From the NCBI GenBank assembly GCA_016716435.1, contig JADJWI010000001.1, positions 496,001 to 560,000 of the forward strand: DNA of 64,000 nucleotides, given 5' to 3'. Origin of the DNA: Acidobacteriota bacterium. Lineage in GTDB: Bacteria > Acidobacteriota > Blastocatellia > Pyrinomonadales > Pyrinomonadaceae. Every line of letters begins with the position of its first letter. Position 1 is the stretch's first letter. Positions 9,246-18,440 of this stretch are shown here, in pieces. The notes beneath the pieces are model-generated. The model searched no databases, was not told the DNA's origin, and saw only the letters and a list, made by a program, of their open reading frames with translations. The position numbers were made by a program, and so were the translations under genes.

Positions 9246-9329
9246 AAAAGCCGTAAGCTTTTAGCCTTAAGCTCTTAGCCCATATCGGAACTCCTGGCTT
9301 ACAGCTTACGGCTAACGGCTTAGAGCTAT
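9246..9329. repeat. Inverted pair of degenerate 7-bp repeats between folC and gpmA
   Basis: The left arm (9246-9281) is a run of degenerate heptamers AGCCGTA, AGCTTTT, AGCCTTA, AGCTCTT. The right arm (9296-9329) is the same type on the other strand (AGCTCTA, AGCCGTT, AGCCGTA, AGCTGTA), with about 14 bases between. The two arms can fold into an imperfect hairpin. The right arm extends into folC and encodes its last codons (ALSR and stop). It could stabilise or terminate mRNA, or be a mobile repeat. Confidence 0.7.
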
Positions 9330-10572
9330 TTTTCTAACCTCACCCACAAGATAGAGCGAGCCGGTAACCAAAATTAGCTCTGTCGATCCCGCGGCCGCCA
9401 GGGCATCTTCAACCGAGTTCGTTGTGACTATCTTTTCCGCGTCAAAGCCCTCAGGCACGAACTCCAAAAGCTCCTCGCCGGTCATCGCGCGTGAATTTAC
9501 GGGTTGCGTCAATATCAATCGTTCAGCCCGCGGCCAAAGTATCTCTGCGATCTCGGCAACGTCTTTGCCCCGCATCGCGCCGAAGATCATTGCGAGCGGC
9601 CGCTTTTCAACATACGTGAGATAGGCTACCAGCGCTCTAGCTCCGGCTATGTTGTGGGCTCCGTCGAGCAAAACATTGTCGATGTATTCAAGCCGCCCTG
9701 GATGGATCGCAGTGTTGAGCCCTTTACGAATATTTTCATCCGTGATCGGAAAATGCTTTTCGCAATATATCCGCCACGAGGATCGCGACTTCGGCATTCG
9801 CGACCTGGTGAGCACCGAGAAGGCTCAGGTTACTTGTAAGAGATCGCAGGGGCATCCCAAGTGCGCTTTCGTCAAAAACCACGGCTGTCTCACGCACAAA
9901 AACACCTCTACTATGTGCCTCTCCGATCACGCCCTCGAGAACGTTCATCACCGCAGGCGATTGCCGGCCGATCACCACGGCTTCGGTCTGTTGGCGGATT
10001 ATCGCCGCCTTTTCCGCCGCGATCTGTTCGATCGTATCGCCGAGGTATTCCTGATGGTCGAGGTCGATCTGCGTGATGGCGGCTATCTCTGCATTGGCGG
10101 CGGTTGTTGCATCGAGCCTGCCACCGAGACCGGTTTCGAGTATTGCGAGTTCAACCTTAGCCTCAGCAAAAGCAAGCAAAGCGATCGCCGTCACCTGTTC
10201 AAAGAACGTCGGACGATACGCAAGCCGTCCATCTGACAAAAGCCGCTCAGAAGTCTCTCGCACATGGGTAGCGAGCCGTGCAAAATCGCCTTCGCTAATA
10301 TCGGCCCCGTCGATCTTGATCCGTTCGGTTATCGAGACAAGATGCGGTGAAGTGTAGAGCCCTCGCCGAATGTCCGCTTGGCCGCAGATCGAATCAAGAA
10401 AAGCGCAGACCGACCCCTTACCGTTCGTCCCCGCGACCTGCACCTTCAAATACTTTTCATGCGGATTTCCAAGCTCAGCCAATAACGTACGGATATTCTC
10501 CAGCCCAAGCTTCATCGCCTCGACCTCGTTGCCGAGCGAGTACAGATACTTTTCAGACTCCTGAAAATTCAC
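9312..10572 (-). CDS. folC: Folylpolyglutamate synthase / dihydrofolate synthase (one frameshift)
   Basis: Adds glutamate to dihydropteroate and folates in the cytoplasm. It shows the P-loop VAGTNGKGSVCAFL (residues about 45-58), YTSPHLVSITERIKI, the Mur-ligase type VELAILETGLGGRLDATT, and after the break NVLLDGAHNIAGARALVAYL. The frame breaks near 9757-9770: VADILR continues in the other frame as EKHFPITDENIRKGLN. Corrected length is about 419 residues, normal for FolC. The start is GTG 10572, a few bases after the stop of the DinB-like gene, so the two are probably co-transcribed. Confidence 0.93.
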
Positions 10573-10575
10573 GTG

Positions 10576-11025
10576 TTATTTGATTGCCAGTAGGCGACGA
10601 TGATAATTGATCTGGCCGAGGTGATAATTCAGGTGCGTTGCGAGGTGAACCAGGAAGAACTCGGTCGACATCGGATGGCCGAAGACCTCGATCGGGTACG
10701 TTTTCTGAAGGTCCTCGTCGGTGATCTTTGCTAGAACCGCTTTGACGTCGGCTGCGGCCGCATCGACCTCCGCTAATAGCGTCGCCCTCGGGACGAACCT
10801 TGAACCAAACTCAGCATCGCGGTCGCGAACATATTCCGTCCCGCCTAGCACGGCCCCGAAAAAATGCCGCAGATTCCCCGCGAGATGCAAGCAAAGATTG
10901 CCCGCCGAGTTAGCGATCTCGCCCTCGACCCGCCATAGATCGCCTTCATTCGCGTAGGCCTCGACCTCAGCTTTGAGTTTCGCGAGGTCGCGTTCAAAAA
11001 TTTCGATCAAGACGTTTTGGAGCAT
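10576..11025 (-). CDS. DinB-like (DUF1572 type) four-helix metal-binding protein
   Basis: A 149-residue helical protein. Three histidines typical of the DinB/YfiT fold are visible: one in the LHLAGNLRHFFG region and two in VHLATHLNYHLGQINYHRR at the end. DinB-like proteins coordinate a metal through such histidines; some are thiol transferases, most are uncharacterised. It lies between accD and folC on the same strand with short gaps, suggesting one operon, but its role there is unknown. Confidence 0.8.
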   Translation of the reverse strand: MLQNVLIEIFERDLAKLKAEVEAYANEGDLWRVEGEIANSAGNLCLHLAGNLRHFFGAVLGGTEYVRDRDAEFGSRFVPRATLLAEVDAAAADVKAVLAKITDEDLQKTYPIEVFGHPMSTEFFLVHLATHLNYHLGQINYHRRLLAIK

Positions 11026-11032
11026 CTTTGGA

Positions 11033-11899
<867 letters not shown>

Positions 11900-12016
11900 A
11901 AATTCTCACGATCACGTCAGGCATTCCTAACCGCAATGCTGCGGCATGGGCCTTTCTCTTTTTGGCTAAATAAGCTCTAAAGATTAACACATTCTAAATC
12001 CAACCGTATGTGCCGG

Positions 12017-12781
12017 TCACCTTAGCACAGCTAGCATCTGTTCGTGTATCGTGCCATTGCTCGCCACGATCGGCGGCGCGTAGATGCTGAACGGCGAGCC
12101 GTCGTAGTAGCTCACCATGCCGCCGGCCTCTTCTATCAAAAGCTTTCCAGCGGCCACATCCCAGGGATTCAACCCCTCTTCCCAAAACCCGTCGAACCGC
12201 CCGCATGCCACGTAAGCAAGGTCGATCGCCGCCGAGCCGTCGCGGCGAACTCCGCGTGACGTCAGCAAAAACTCGGTAAGATGCCGGGCAAATTTCTCGC
12301 GATGCTTGATGTCATAGGGAAACCCGGTCACAAGCAAAGCATTCCCAAGCTCGTCCGTCGCCGAAACGCGGATCGGCTTTCCGTTGAGCGTGGCTCCGCG
12401 GCCTTTCTCGGCCGTAAAAAGCTCATCTCGGGTCGGGTCGTAGGTCACACCGAGCACGACCTCGCCTTCGTGTTCAAGCGCAATGGTCACGCAAAAGCAC
12501 GGATAGCCGTGGGCGTAGTTCGTCGTTCCGTCGAGCGGATCGATTATCCATTTGTGCCCGCCGTCAACGCCGGTGACGACCGCATTTCCGGCTTCCTCGG
12601 CGAGAATTGCGTGGCGCGGAAAATGCGATTTGATCCGTTCCACGATCAACGCCTCCGAGGCAAGATCGGCCTCGGTCACAAGGTTGATGTCGCCCTTTTT
12701 CGTGACGGTTTCGATACGTCCGAACTTCTCAAGCAAAACACGCCCGGCGTCCCGGGCGGTCTCGATGGCAAAATTGAGCAT
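12017..12781 (-). CDS. Inositol monophosphatase family protein (SuhB-like)
   Basis: A 254-residue Li-sensitive, Mg-dependent phosphatase. Metal-site motifs: GDINLVTEADLASEALI, AILAEEAG (the acidic EE), WIIDPLDGTTNYAHGYP (DPLDGTTN) and the C-terminal NPWDVAAGKLLIEEAGG. Substrates in this family include inositol monophosphate and related sugar phosphates. I chose the ATG at 12781 (MLNFAIETARDAGRVLLEKF), where the family begins; the open frame upstream is not conserved-looking. Confidence 0.9.
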   Translation of the reverse strand: MLNFAIETARDAGRVLLEKFGRIETVTKKGDINLVTEADLASEALIVERIKSHFPRHAILAEEAGNAVVTGVDGGHKWIIDPLDGTTNYAHGYPCFCVTIALEHEGEVVLGVTYDPTRDELFTAEKGRGATLNGKPIRVSATDELGNALLVTGFPYDIKHREKFARHLTEFLLTSRGVRRDGSAAIDLAYVACGRFDGFWEEGLNPWDVAAGKLLIEEAGGMVSYYDGSPFSIYAPPIVASNGTIHEQMLAVLR

Positions 12782-12798
12782 AAAAATTCCTGAACCGC

Positions 12799-13259
12799 CT
12801 AGCGGAAGAATATATCGACGTAGTCCGTCACACCATCGCAGGGATTCTGCATCTGCTGTAGCCGCCAGTATTTTCGCGTGCCCGTGACTCGGAACGTGAA
12901 CGTTCCTTCGCGAACGCACGGCTCGCCATTGTTGATGTGACTGACCTGCGTCGTGATGGTGCCGTTCATTGTGAACTCGCGGGCCTTGATCGTTTCGATC
13001 TCGCCGGTAATGGTAACGAAATCAGTATTGCCGCGGCCCTTCTGCTCGCCTTTGATCGAATAAAGTCCGTTTCGCAGTGTGACGTTTGCCCTTCCGAAAT
13101 AGTCCCAGCTTATCCACTGCAGCGCGAACATATGCCGACCGACCAGCGAGCTTCCGTGCGGCCGCCCGGTCTTGAACCTCAGTTTTGCGGCTGGGCGATC
13201 GCCGCAGATGAACCGAAAAGAACTAAAGCCAATGCCAAAAACGCGATCCTTGATCTCAT
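12799..13259 (-). CDS. Small exported protein of unknown function (one frameshift)
   Basis: Starting at ATG 13259 the frame gives a clear signal peptide (MRSRIAFLALALVLFGSSAAIAQ) and then hits a stop. One missing A in the A4 run near 13190 would reconnect it to LRFKTGRPHGSSLVGRHMFALQWISWDY, followed by a beta-rich domain (GLYSIKGEQKGRGNTDFVTITGEIETI, then EGTFTFRVTGTRKYWRLQQM). Corrected length is about 153 residues. I do not recognise the family. It lies between an exported esterase and a phosphatase on the same strand. Confidence 0.65.
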
Positions 13260-13263
13260 ATTC

Positions 13264-14148
13264 TTATTTCGTTCCTATAAAATTTTCCGCAACGCGAAGA
13301 AACTCGCGAACCTGTTTGTCCCAGTATGGCCAGTTGTGTGCACCCGGAAGCTGCCGATATTCGTGTGGGATCTTTTTCTCCGCAAGCAGGGCAACGAAAT
13401 CGCGATTGTTCTGAAAAAGAAAATCTTCCGTGCCGCAGTCAACGTAAAGAAAAGGCATCGCCTTCACCTTTTCCGGAGTGCTCTCGCGGACCATCTTGAA
13501 TATGTCGTTTGCTGCCCGCGTTTCGCTGTCGGCCGGCCCGAAGACCTCGCCGATCGAACGGATCGAGGATGTGCTCCGCCCTTCTCCGCTCAACGAAGCC
13601 GCCCCCAGAGCACCGCTAAAGCTGCCCGCCAGAGCGAACATGTCCGGATACTTTAAGCCAAACTTGATCGCACCGTAGCCGCCCATCGAAAGCCCCGCTA
13701 TCGCCCTGCCGCCGCGTGTGCCGACTGACCGATATCGCTTTTCGACCTCGGGTATCAGCTCCTTAATGATGTAGCTTTCGTATTTCTCCTCGGCCTTGGT
13801 GTGGCTGTCCGTGTACCATCCGTTGCCGCCTTCCGGTGTGACGATAATGAATTCGTGCCCTTCGGCATAGGACGGGAGTTTCGTCAGGTCCGTCCAGTTT
13901 CTATACCGGCCAGTCAGCCCATGGAGAAGATAAACCACCGGATACTTTTTGTCTTTTTCGGCCGCATAGCTCTTTGGCAGTACCACCCGATACGGCATCT
14001 GACGCCCCATCAGCTTGCTTTCAAGCTCATGTTCGGCAACGTTCGCTGCAAGCGGAGCCGGAGCCGGTGACTGAGCCGATGCCGACCCGATCAGAAAAAC
14101 TAGACATACCGACAATAGCAACAGCCGTTGATGCATTAATTTGACCAT
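13264..14148 (-). CDS. Exported esterase of the esterase-D / enterochelin esterase-like family
   Basis: A 294-residue alpha/beta hydrolase with a signal peptide (residues about 1-25, ending GSASAQ). The oxyanion region YPVVYLLHGLTG, nucleophile elbow AGLSMGGYGAIKFGL, acid in VDCGTEDFLF, and histidine in LPGAHNWPYWD make a complete Ser-Asp-His triad. Relatives include S-formylglutathione hydrolase, mycolyl transferases and acetyl xylan esterases, so the substrate is open; the signal peptide argues for an extracytoplasmic ester. It ends a few bases before the next exported protein's start, suggesting co-transcription. Confidence 0.88.
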   Translation of the reverse strand: MVKLMHQRLLLLSVCLVFLIGSASAQSPAPAPLAANVAEHELESKLMGRQMPYRVVLPKSYAAEKDKKYPVVYLLHGLTGRYRNWTDLTKLPSYAEGHEFIIVTPEGGNGWYTDSHTKAEEKYESYIIKELIPEVEKRYRSVGTRGGRAIAGLSMGGYGAIKFGLKYPDMFALAGSFSGALGAASLSGEGRSTSSIRSIGEVFGPADSETRAANDIFKMVRESTPEKVKAMPFLYVDCGTEDFLFQNNRDFVALLAEKKIPHEYRQLPGAHNWPYWDKQVREFLRVAENFIGTK

Positions 14149-14166
14149 GATTCTCTGATCTACCGA

Positions 14167-15105
14167 TCAAGCCTCGGAGCGATGTATCGACCTCATCCGC
14201 TGCCGAGCCTTCTTTGACCGGCGCAGCGTTCCGCCGCGGCCTCGGAACGGGCCGCCCGCCCAGTCCGAAACCTGCTTTAGCGGATGCCATTCAAAGTTTT
14301 CAAGCGGCAGCACCTCGGACGATGAATCGCGAAGCCGCAAGGTACTGAACGCGACGAAAAATATCAGGAAATTGAACAACGCTCCGAACATTATCACTAC
14401 CCAACCAGGTGCAAGTCCCACCATTGCCCGGTCGAAAAAGAGATCCCAGAACCGCTCGCGGTCGGCCGGAGACGTCGATGGGATCGGCGAAGGGTGGAGA
14501 TAGACCTTCAGCGCCCATGAAAGTGCAAGCAGGATAAATATCCACAAATAGTTTGCCCGCAGCCTTCGCCCGAGAGCTTCCCAGATGCTTATCGTGAAGT
14601 GCGGCGAAAGCAGGTCGGCCGAGATATGGTCGGCCCATTCTTTGTCCGGCGGTATCGTTCGGTGCGAAAGCATCGGGGCGAAATAGCCTGTCTCAAGCAC
14701 CCGCACGCGGTTTGCCCAAACTTCGTAATAGCGGTACCGCCGGGCTTCCATAAATAGGAAGATCGAGACAAGAATCGTGTTTATCGGAATGGCAAAATGC
14801 GGGTTGTCCGGCGAGCTGAAGACGAATGAAAGCGTCGCACCGGCGGTAATAACAGCCCAGTTGGTCGTTGCGTCAAGCCGATTTCGCCAGATATTCGACC
14901 GGGCGACCTCACCGCGGTAGAAATGGACCATCGCGGTATTAAATTCTGAAAGCGAGAGCTTTTGCGGCACCTGGACCGGCGAGGTCTGCTTCTTGAGGTT
15001 ACGCTTCTTTACCTCCTCGGCCAATGCCTTGAAAGATTCGGGCAGCGAACTCGTGTGAATGTCTTCTCCGGTTTGGGGTAGATCAAACCGAATTTCGTCC
15101 TTCAT
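14167..15105 (-). CDS. DUF2270 membrane protein
   Basis: A 312-residue protein that matches DUF2270: EFNTAMVHFYRGEVARSNIWRNRLDATTNWAVITAGA near residues 53-90, EARRYRYYEVWANRVRVLETGYFAPML, and NYLWIFILLALSWALKVYLHP. Four hydrophobic segments are visible (about 85-100, 105-120, 190-205, 235-260), with charged cytoplasmic tails. The function of the family is unknown. It is divergent from tadA, sharing an intergenic region of about 75 bases. Confidence 0.85.
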   Translation of the reverse strand: MKDEIRFDLPQTGEDIHTSSLPESFKALAEEVKKRNLKKQTSPVQVPQKLSLSEFNTAMVHFYRGEVARSNIWRNRLDATTNWAVITAGATLSFVFSSPDNPHFAIPINTILVSIFLFMEARRYRYYEVWANRVRVLETGYFAPMLSHRTIPPDKEWADHISADLLSPHFTISIWEALGRRLRANYLWIFILLALSWALKVYLHPSPIPSTSPADRERFWDLFFDRAMVGLAPGWVVIMFGALFNFLIFFVAFSTLRLRDSSSEVLPLENFEWHPLKQVSDWAGGPFRGRGGTLRRSKKARQRMRSIHRSEA

Positions 15106-15179
15106 ACCGTGTAAATGGGCCGGTGAACCACGCGCAAGGGCGTTGTGTTAACTTTTAGATTATTCGCAATTCGTTTGCG

Positions 15180-15719
15180 ATGCAAGGAATTCATCGTTTA
15201 ACCTCTCGGGCGGCCGATTTTCGTAAGCGAGAAGAAGACGCTAAAATCACGCTCGTGGCCGAACACGACGAACATTGGATGGATTTGGCTCTTGAACAGG
15301 CACGCATCGCCGCCTCGCTCGACGAGGTGCCGGTCGGGGCATGTGTCGTTTCCGCCGAGGGCGAGTTGCTTGCCGCTGCCTCGAACCGAACAATCGCCGA
15401 TAGCGACCCGACGGCACACGCTGAGGTGCTTGCGATTCGTGCTGCCGCCGAGCGGATCGGCAACTATCGCCTCACCGGTACGACGCTTTATACGACCATT
15501 GAACCGTGTGTGATGTGTGCCGGAACCTTGGTCAATGCCCGCGTCCGGCGGCTCGTATTCGGCGCACCGGATGAACGCTACGGAGCGGTCGTAACGCACT
15601 TTGGAGTTTGCGACAGCCCGCTTCTCAATCATCGGCTTGAGATCGCGGCCGGAGTTCGGTTTGAGGAATGCCGGTCGCTGATGAAGGATTTTTTCAGGAA
15701 AAAACGGCTTGCTACTTGA
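15180..15719 (+). CDS. tadA: tRNA adenosine(34) deaminase
   Basis: Converts A34 of tRNA-Arg(ACG) to inosine. Zinc and catalytic motifs are intact: HAEVLAIRAAAER with the catalytic E, and EPCVMCAGTLVNARVRRLVFGA. The domain begins at HDEHWMDLALEQARIAA, so the true start may be the GTG at 15255 rather than ATG 15180; the extra 25 residues are not family-like. The order tadA, tRNA-Ser, SRP RNA, dnaX is a conserved bacterial neighbourhood, here stretched by insertions. Confidence 0.94.
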   Translation: MQGIHRLTSRAADFRKREEDAKITLVAEHDEHWMDLALEQARIAASLDEVPVGACVVSAEGELLAAASNRTIADSDPTAHAEVLAIRAAAERIGNYRLTGTTLYTTIEPCVMCAGTLVNARVRRLVFGAPDERYGAVVTHFGVCDSPLLNHRLEIAAGVRFEECRSLMKDFFRKKRLAT

Positions 15720-15745
15720 TATTTTTTCCCGTCGACACGTATTAT
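15716..15745 (+). promoter_or_regulatory. Promoter of the first tRNA-Ser gene
   Basis: TTGATA at 15716-15721 and TATTAT at 15740-15745, separated by 18 bases, fit a sigma-70 type promoter. The -10 ends 11 bases before the tRNA 5' end at 15757. The -35 overlaps the tadA stop codon. Confidence 0.6.
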
Positions 15746-15756
15746 TAGAAGTTCGC

Positions 15757-15846
<90 letters not shown>

Positions 15847-16004
15847 CAGTTCTTTTTCAGGGTTCTTAAACGTTCAGAAGTTCTTTTCGGGTTCGTCATC
15901 GCCGGATCGCTGTTTAAGGATCAGGCTATTTGAAAACTTGCTTTACCATTCGAACTCGGCCCAGCAGTATCACTTTCACTGACATTTCAATTGGAGAAAT
16001 TGGT

Positions 16005-16812
16005 ATGCCTATAGCAAGAGGTTGGCGGCCGAGTTCAATGGAACTCTTTGGCTCGTTCTGGGCGGTTTGCGGAAAACCGGTGCTCGCGACCAACTACCTA
16101 ATCTCGGGGATCGGTTTTGCCCGGCGTTTCGCTCGCCTTCGGCCTTACGGTTTTGACCGAGCATTGCGCTAACGGCCACATCTCCGGAGCACGTTTTAAC
16201 CCGGCAGTTTCGATCGGACTTTGGATAGGAAAGCGTTTTCCGGCGAATGAGCTTTTGCCTTACATCGTCGCCCAGGTGCTCGGAGCAATTGCCGGTGCAG
16301 GAATACTCTTCTTGATCGCTACCGGAAAGGACGGATTCTCGGCCGTTTCCGGCGGTTTCGCCTCGAACGGCTTTGGTGCCGGATCGCTCGGCTCGCCCGG
16401 CGGATATGCTGCCCACGCGGCATTCGTAGCCGAAGTGGTGATGACGTTCTTTTTCGTCGTTGTGATCCTAGGGGTTACGAGCAAATGGGCGCCGAAAGGC
16501 TTCGCCCCTCTTGCGATCGGGCTTTGCCTGACGCTCATTCACCTGATCACGATCCCGGTAACCAACACTTCGGTCAATCCGGCCCGAAGCACCGGACCGG
16601 CGTTGATAGTCGCCTTTCAGGGCGGAAGCTGGGCGGTCGAGCAGCTCTGGATGTTCTGGGTAGCTCCGATACTCGGAGCCACGATCGCCGGATTCTTCTA
16701 CCTTTGGCTTGCCGGAGAGGACGAAGAACCAGCAGCCGTGAAGGCGGAACATGGCGATTCGAGCGGAGATGCCGGAACGTCGCGTTCAGATGATGATGAC
16801 CACAGCAATTAA
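16005..16812 (+). CDS. aqpZ: Aquaporin Z-like MIP channel (three indels near the N-terminus)
   Basis: A water/small-solute channel of the inner membrane. The C-terminal two thirds are intact, with both NPA boxes ([15 protein letters not shown] and [15 protein letters not shown]), and six hydrophobic segments in total. The N-terminal part is scattered over three frames: [15 protein letters not shown] (from 16022), then [18 protein letters not shown], then [22 protein letters not shown]. Two extra bases (in GGTTTGC and GCCCGG) and one missing base after the ATG at 16005 restore a normal protein of about 268 residues. It sits between the two tRNA-Ser genes. Confidence 0.85.
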
Positions 16813-16852
16813 GTAGTCCATCTTCAGCTTGTTTGAAAATTTAGGTTTGTGC

Positions 16853-16943
16853 GGAAAGGTGCAGGAGCGGTTGAACTGGCTACATTGGAAATGTAGTGAA
16901 CCTCAAAAGGGTTCCGTGGGTTCGAATCCCACCCTTTCCGCCA
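16853..16943 (+). tRNA. tRNA-Ser (anticodon GGA)
   Basis: A 91-base class II tRNA. Acceptor GGAAAGG pairs with CCTTTCC, discriminator G, encoded CCA. The anticodon GGA is framed by the CTACAT/ATGTAG stem, and the long variable arm (GAACCTCAAAAGGGTTC) is typical of tRNA-Ser. A repeat-bracketed element begins four bases after the CCA. Confidence 0.97.
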
Positions 16944-16946
16944 TAC

Positions 16947-17474
16947 AAAAGGAGAAAGGATGAAGGATGAGGGATAAAGGTAATACTCCCATCCCCGTCC
17001 TTTTTTCGTTTTCTGCATTTCATGTTCGAATTTCCAGAGGCACTGATTGCTCCCTATGCAAAACAACCTTAAAACTAGGACCAAGGATTACGCAGTCCGG
17101 ATCATACGGCTTTACTCATCGCTGCCGCGAACTACCGAGGCACAGGTACTCGGAAAACAGATCCTTCGTTCGGGCACATCCGTCGGAGCTCACTACCGCG
17201 AAGCGCAGTATTCGAAGTCCGACGCCGATTTCGTAAGTAAAATCCAAGGGGCTCTTCAGGAGCTCGAAGAAACCAGCTATTGGCTTGAAATACTTGTCGA
17301 GATGAAACTCTATGATCTGCAGAAACTAGCACCGCTCCAGAAAGAAACTTCGGAACTCATCGCGATATTTGTTACTATCGCGAAGAAAGTGAAGATGCGA
17401 TGATCAGGAATTCGTCTGAGACAACAATTCGCCCTTCCTGACTTTATCCTTCATCCTTTATCCTTTATCCTTTT
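16947..17474 (+). mobile_element. IVS-like element: four-helix-bundle ORF bracketed by inverted short repeats
   Basis: The left arm 16947-16979 and right arm 17442-17474 are inverted copies matching at 30 of 33 positions. Each is built of degenerate units of the GGATAAA/GGATGAA type. They enclose one ORF for a four-helix-bundle (S23-like) protein, the protein family encoded by intervening sequences in 23S rRNA. The whole unit of about 528 bp could fold as a long stem with the ORF in the loop. It lies immediately downstream of tRNA-Ser and immediately upstream of the SRP RNA. Mobility is inferred from this architecture and from the second, similar element at 51.2 kb. Confidence 0.6.
17056..17403 (+). 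CDS. Four helix bundle protein (TIGR02436, 23S rRNA IVS protein family)
   Basis: A 115-residue all-helical basic protein from ATG 17056. Family landmarks: KTRTKDYAVRIIRLYSSLP, then VLGKQILRSGTSVGAHYREAQYSKSDADFVSKIQGALQELEETSYWLEIL. The GTSVGAHYREA and ELEETSYWLEIL segments are diagnostic of the S23/IVS family, which also includes the Avd protein of diversity-generating retroelements; these form pentameric nucleic-acid-binding rings. The molecular role of free-standing copies is unknown. It is bracketed by inverted repeats. Confidence 0.88.
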   Translation: MQNNLKTRTKDYAVRIIRLYSSLPRTTEAQVLGKQILRSGTSVGAHYREAQYSKSDADFVSKIQGALQELEETSYWLEILVEMKLYDLQKLAPLQKETSELIAIFVTIAKKVKMR

Positions 17475-17478
17475 CTTT

Positions 17479-17578
17479 GGTCCCAGGCTCCGCACAAGGG
17501 CTGTGGTGTGAACTCCGCTAGGCGAGGAATCGAGCAACGGTAGCATTTTCACCCTGTGTTGCGGTTAAGTCTGGGGCC
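17479..17578 (+). ncRNA. ffs: Signal recognition particle RNA, small bacterial type (4.5S)
   Basis: A 100-base RNA whose ends pair perfectly (GGTCCCAG with CTGGGGCC, one G-U). The apex has the hallmark domain IV: CTAGG, stem CGA, GGAA tetraloop, stem TCG, AGCAAC, i.e. the Ffh-binding symmetric and asymmetric loops. It binds Ffh for co-translational targeting of membrane proteins. It is followed at once by an intrinsic terminator. The right arm of the IVS-like element abuts its 5' end, so the promoter must lie in or before that element. Confidence 0.92.
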
Positions 17579-17589
17579 ATCTCTACAAA

Positions 17590-17618
17590 GCCGGAGTGAT
17601 AAGACTCCGGCCTTTTTT
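17590..17618 (+). terminator. Intrinsic terminator of SRP RNA
   Basis: Perfect 8-bp stem GCCGGAGT / ACTCCGGC with a GATAAG loop, followed by CTTTTTT. It starts 11 bases after the SRP RNA 3' end. Confidence 0.93.
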
Positions 17619-17694
17619 GGCTCTATCGGTAACTCTCTATGCCATTTTGAATTAGGCTTTTACAACCCGTCCTTCCGTCGCTTCGCCACACCGG

Positions 17695-18432
17695 TTACGG
17701 AACAAGCTCATAAACCCTGACACGTGTTACCTCATCTCCGCCTAACGCCCAATATTTCCAAACACCAAGTTCCCGAACCTTTACCTTAGTGAGACTTACG
17801 ACTTCCATTTCGACATCTACATCTACGGTATAATTGGCTACATTCTTGTCGTCCAACAAAACAAAAGTATAGTGAAAGGAAACCTTCGAGCCGGTCACAG
17901 CTAGTTCCCTGCGCCAAGTTTCATATTCCCGCTGTTTCCCTCTAAGATAAACGGCCGACGGCACCTCCACCGTGGTCGGGCCCTTGCTTCGGATGTGACG
18001 GTGAAAACCTGTACCATCCTTCGCAGTCCATGTAGATAGTTGACCGAGAACTCGGACGACCTTTTCGACGGTCATCACATTCTCCGCTTTGAACTGCACC
18101 CAATTTATCAGGCTCTTTACATCACCGGCGTCCGGAGCATTCGGCGCCAGCTGTAAATACTTTCGATAGCTTGCTATCGCATCGGTAAATTTCTCGGCCG
18201 CTTCCTGCATCTTTCCCAGATTGAAAAAGGCGTCCGGCCAGTCCGGAGCAAGAACGGTAGCCTGTTTGAATTCGTTGATGGCAACCTGAAAGTCCTCAGG
18301 CGCTTTTGCCATCTCGACGGCCGCCATTCCTCTGTCGAAATGCCGGCGGGCCTCATCGGATTGCCCGAATGCAGGAAAAGAAAACAACAGCACGGCCGGG
18401 ATGAAAAATAACACTGCGAGATTCCTGCCCAT
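17695..18432 (-). CDS. Exported TPR-repeat protein
   Basis: The ATG at 18432 is preceded by a good AGGTG ribosome site, which favours it over the GTG at 18444. The signal peptide ends near FPAFGQ. Two to three TPR units follow (EARRHFDRGMAAVEMAKAP, AINEFKQATVLAPDWPDAFFNLGKMQEAAEKF, AIASYRKYLQLAPNAPDAGDV), then a beta-rich C-terminal half I do not recognise. The start lies next to the stop of the gene upstream, so the two exported proteins are probably one operon. TPR proteins act as scaffolds; the partner is not evident. Confidence 0.7.
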   Translation of the reverse strand: MGRNLAVLFFIPAVLLFSFPAFGQSDEARRHFDRGMAAVEMAKAPEDFQVAINEFKQATVLAPDWPDAFFNLGKMQEAAEKFTDAIASYRKYLQLAPNAPDAGDVKSLINWVQFKAENVMTVEKVVRVLGQLSTWTAKDGTGFHRHIRSKGPTTVEVPSAVYLRGKQREYETWRRELAVTGSKVSFHYTFVLLDDKNVANYTVDVDVEMEVVSLTKVKVRELGVWKYWALGGDEVTRVRVYELVP

Positions 18433-18440
18433 TTCACACC

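Noticed and set aside
16824..17084. Minus-strand frame with WRKGWDSNPRNPFEVHY, antisense to the second tRNA-Ser
   Set aside because: Same artefact; the region is a tRNA plus repeat arm.
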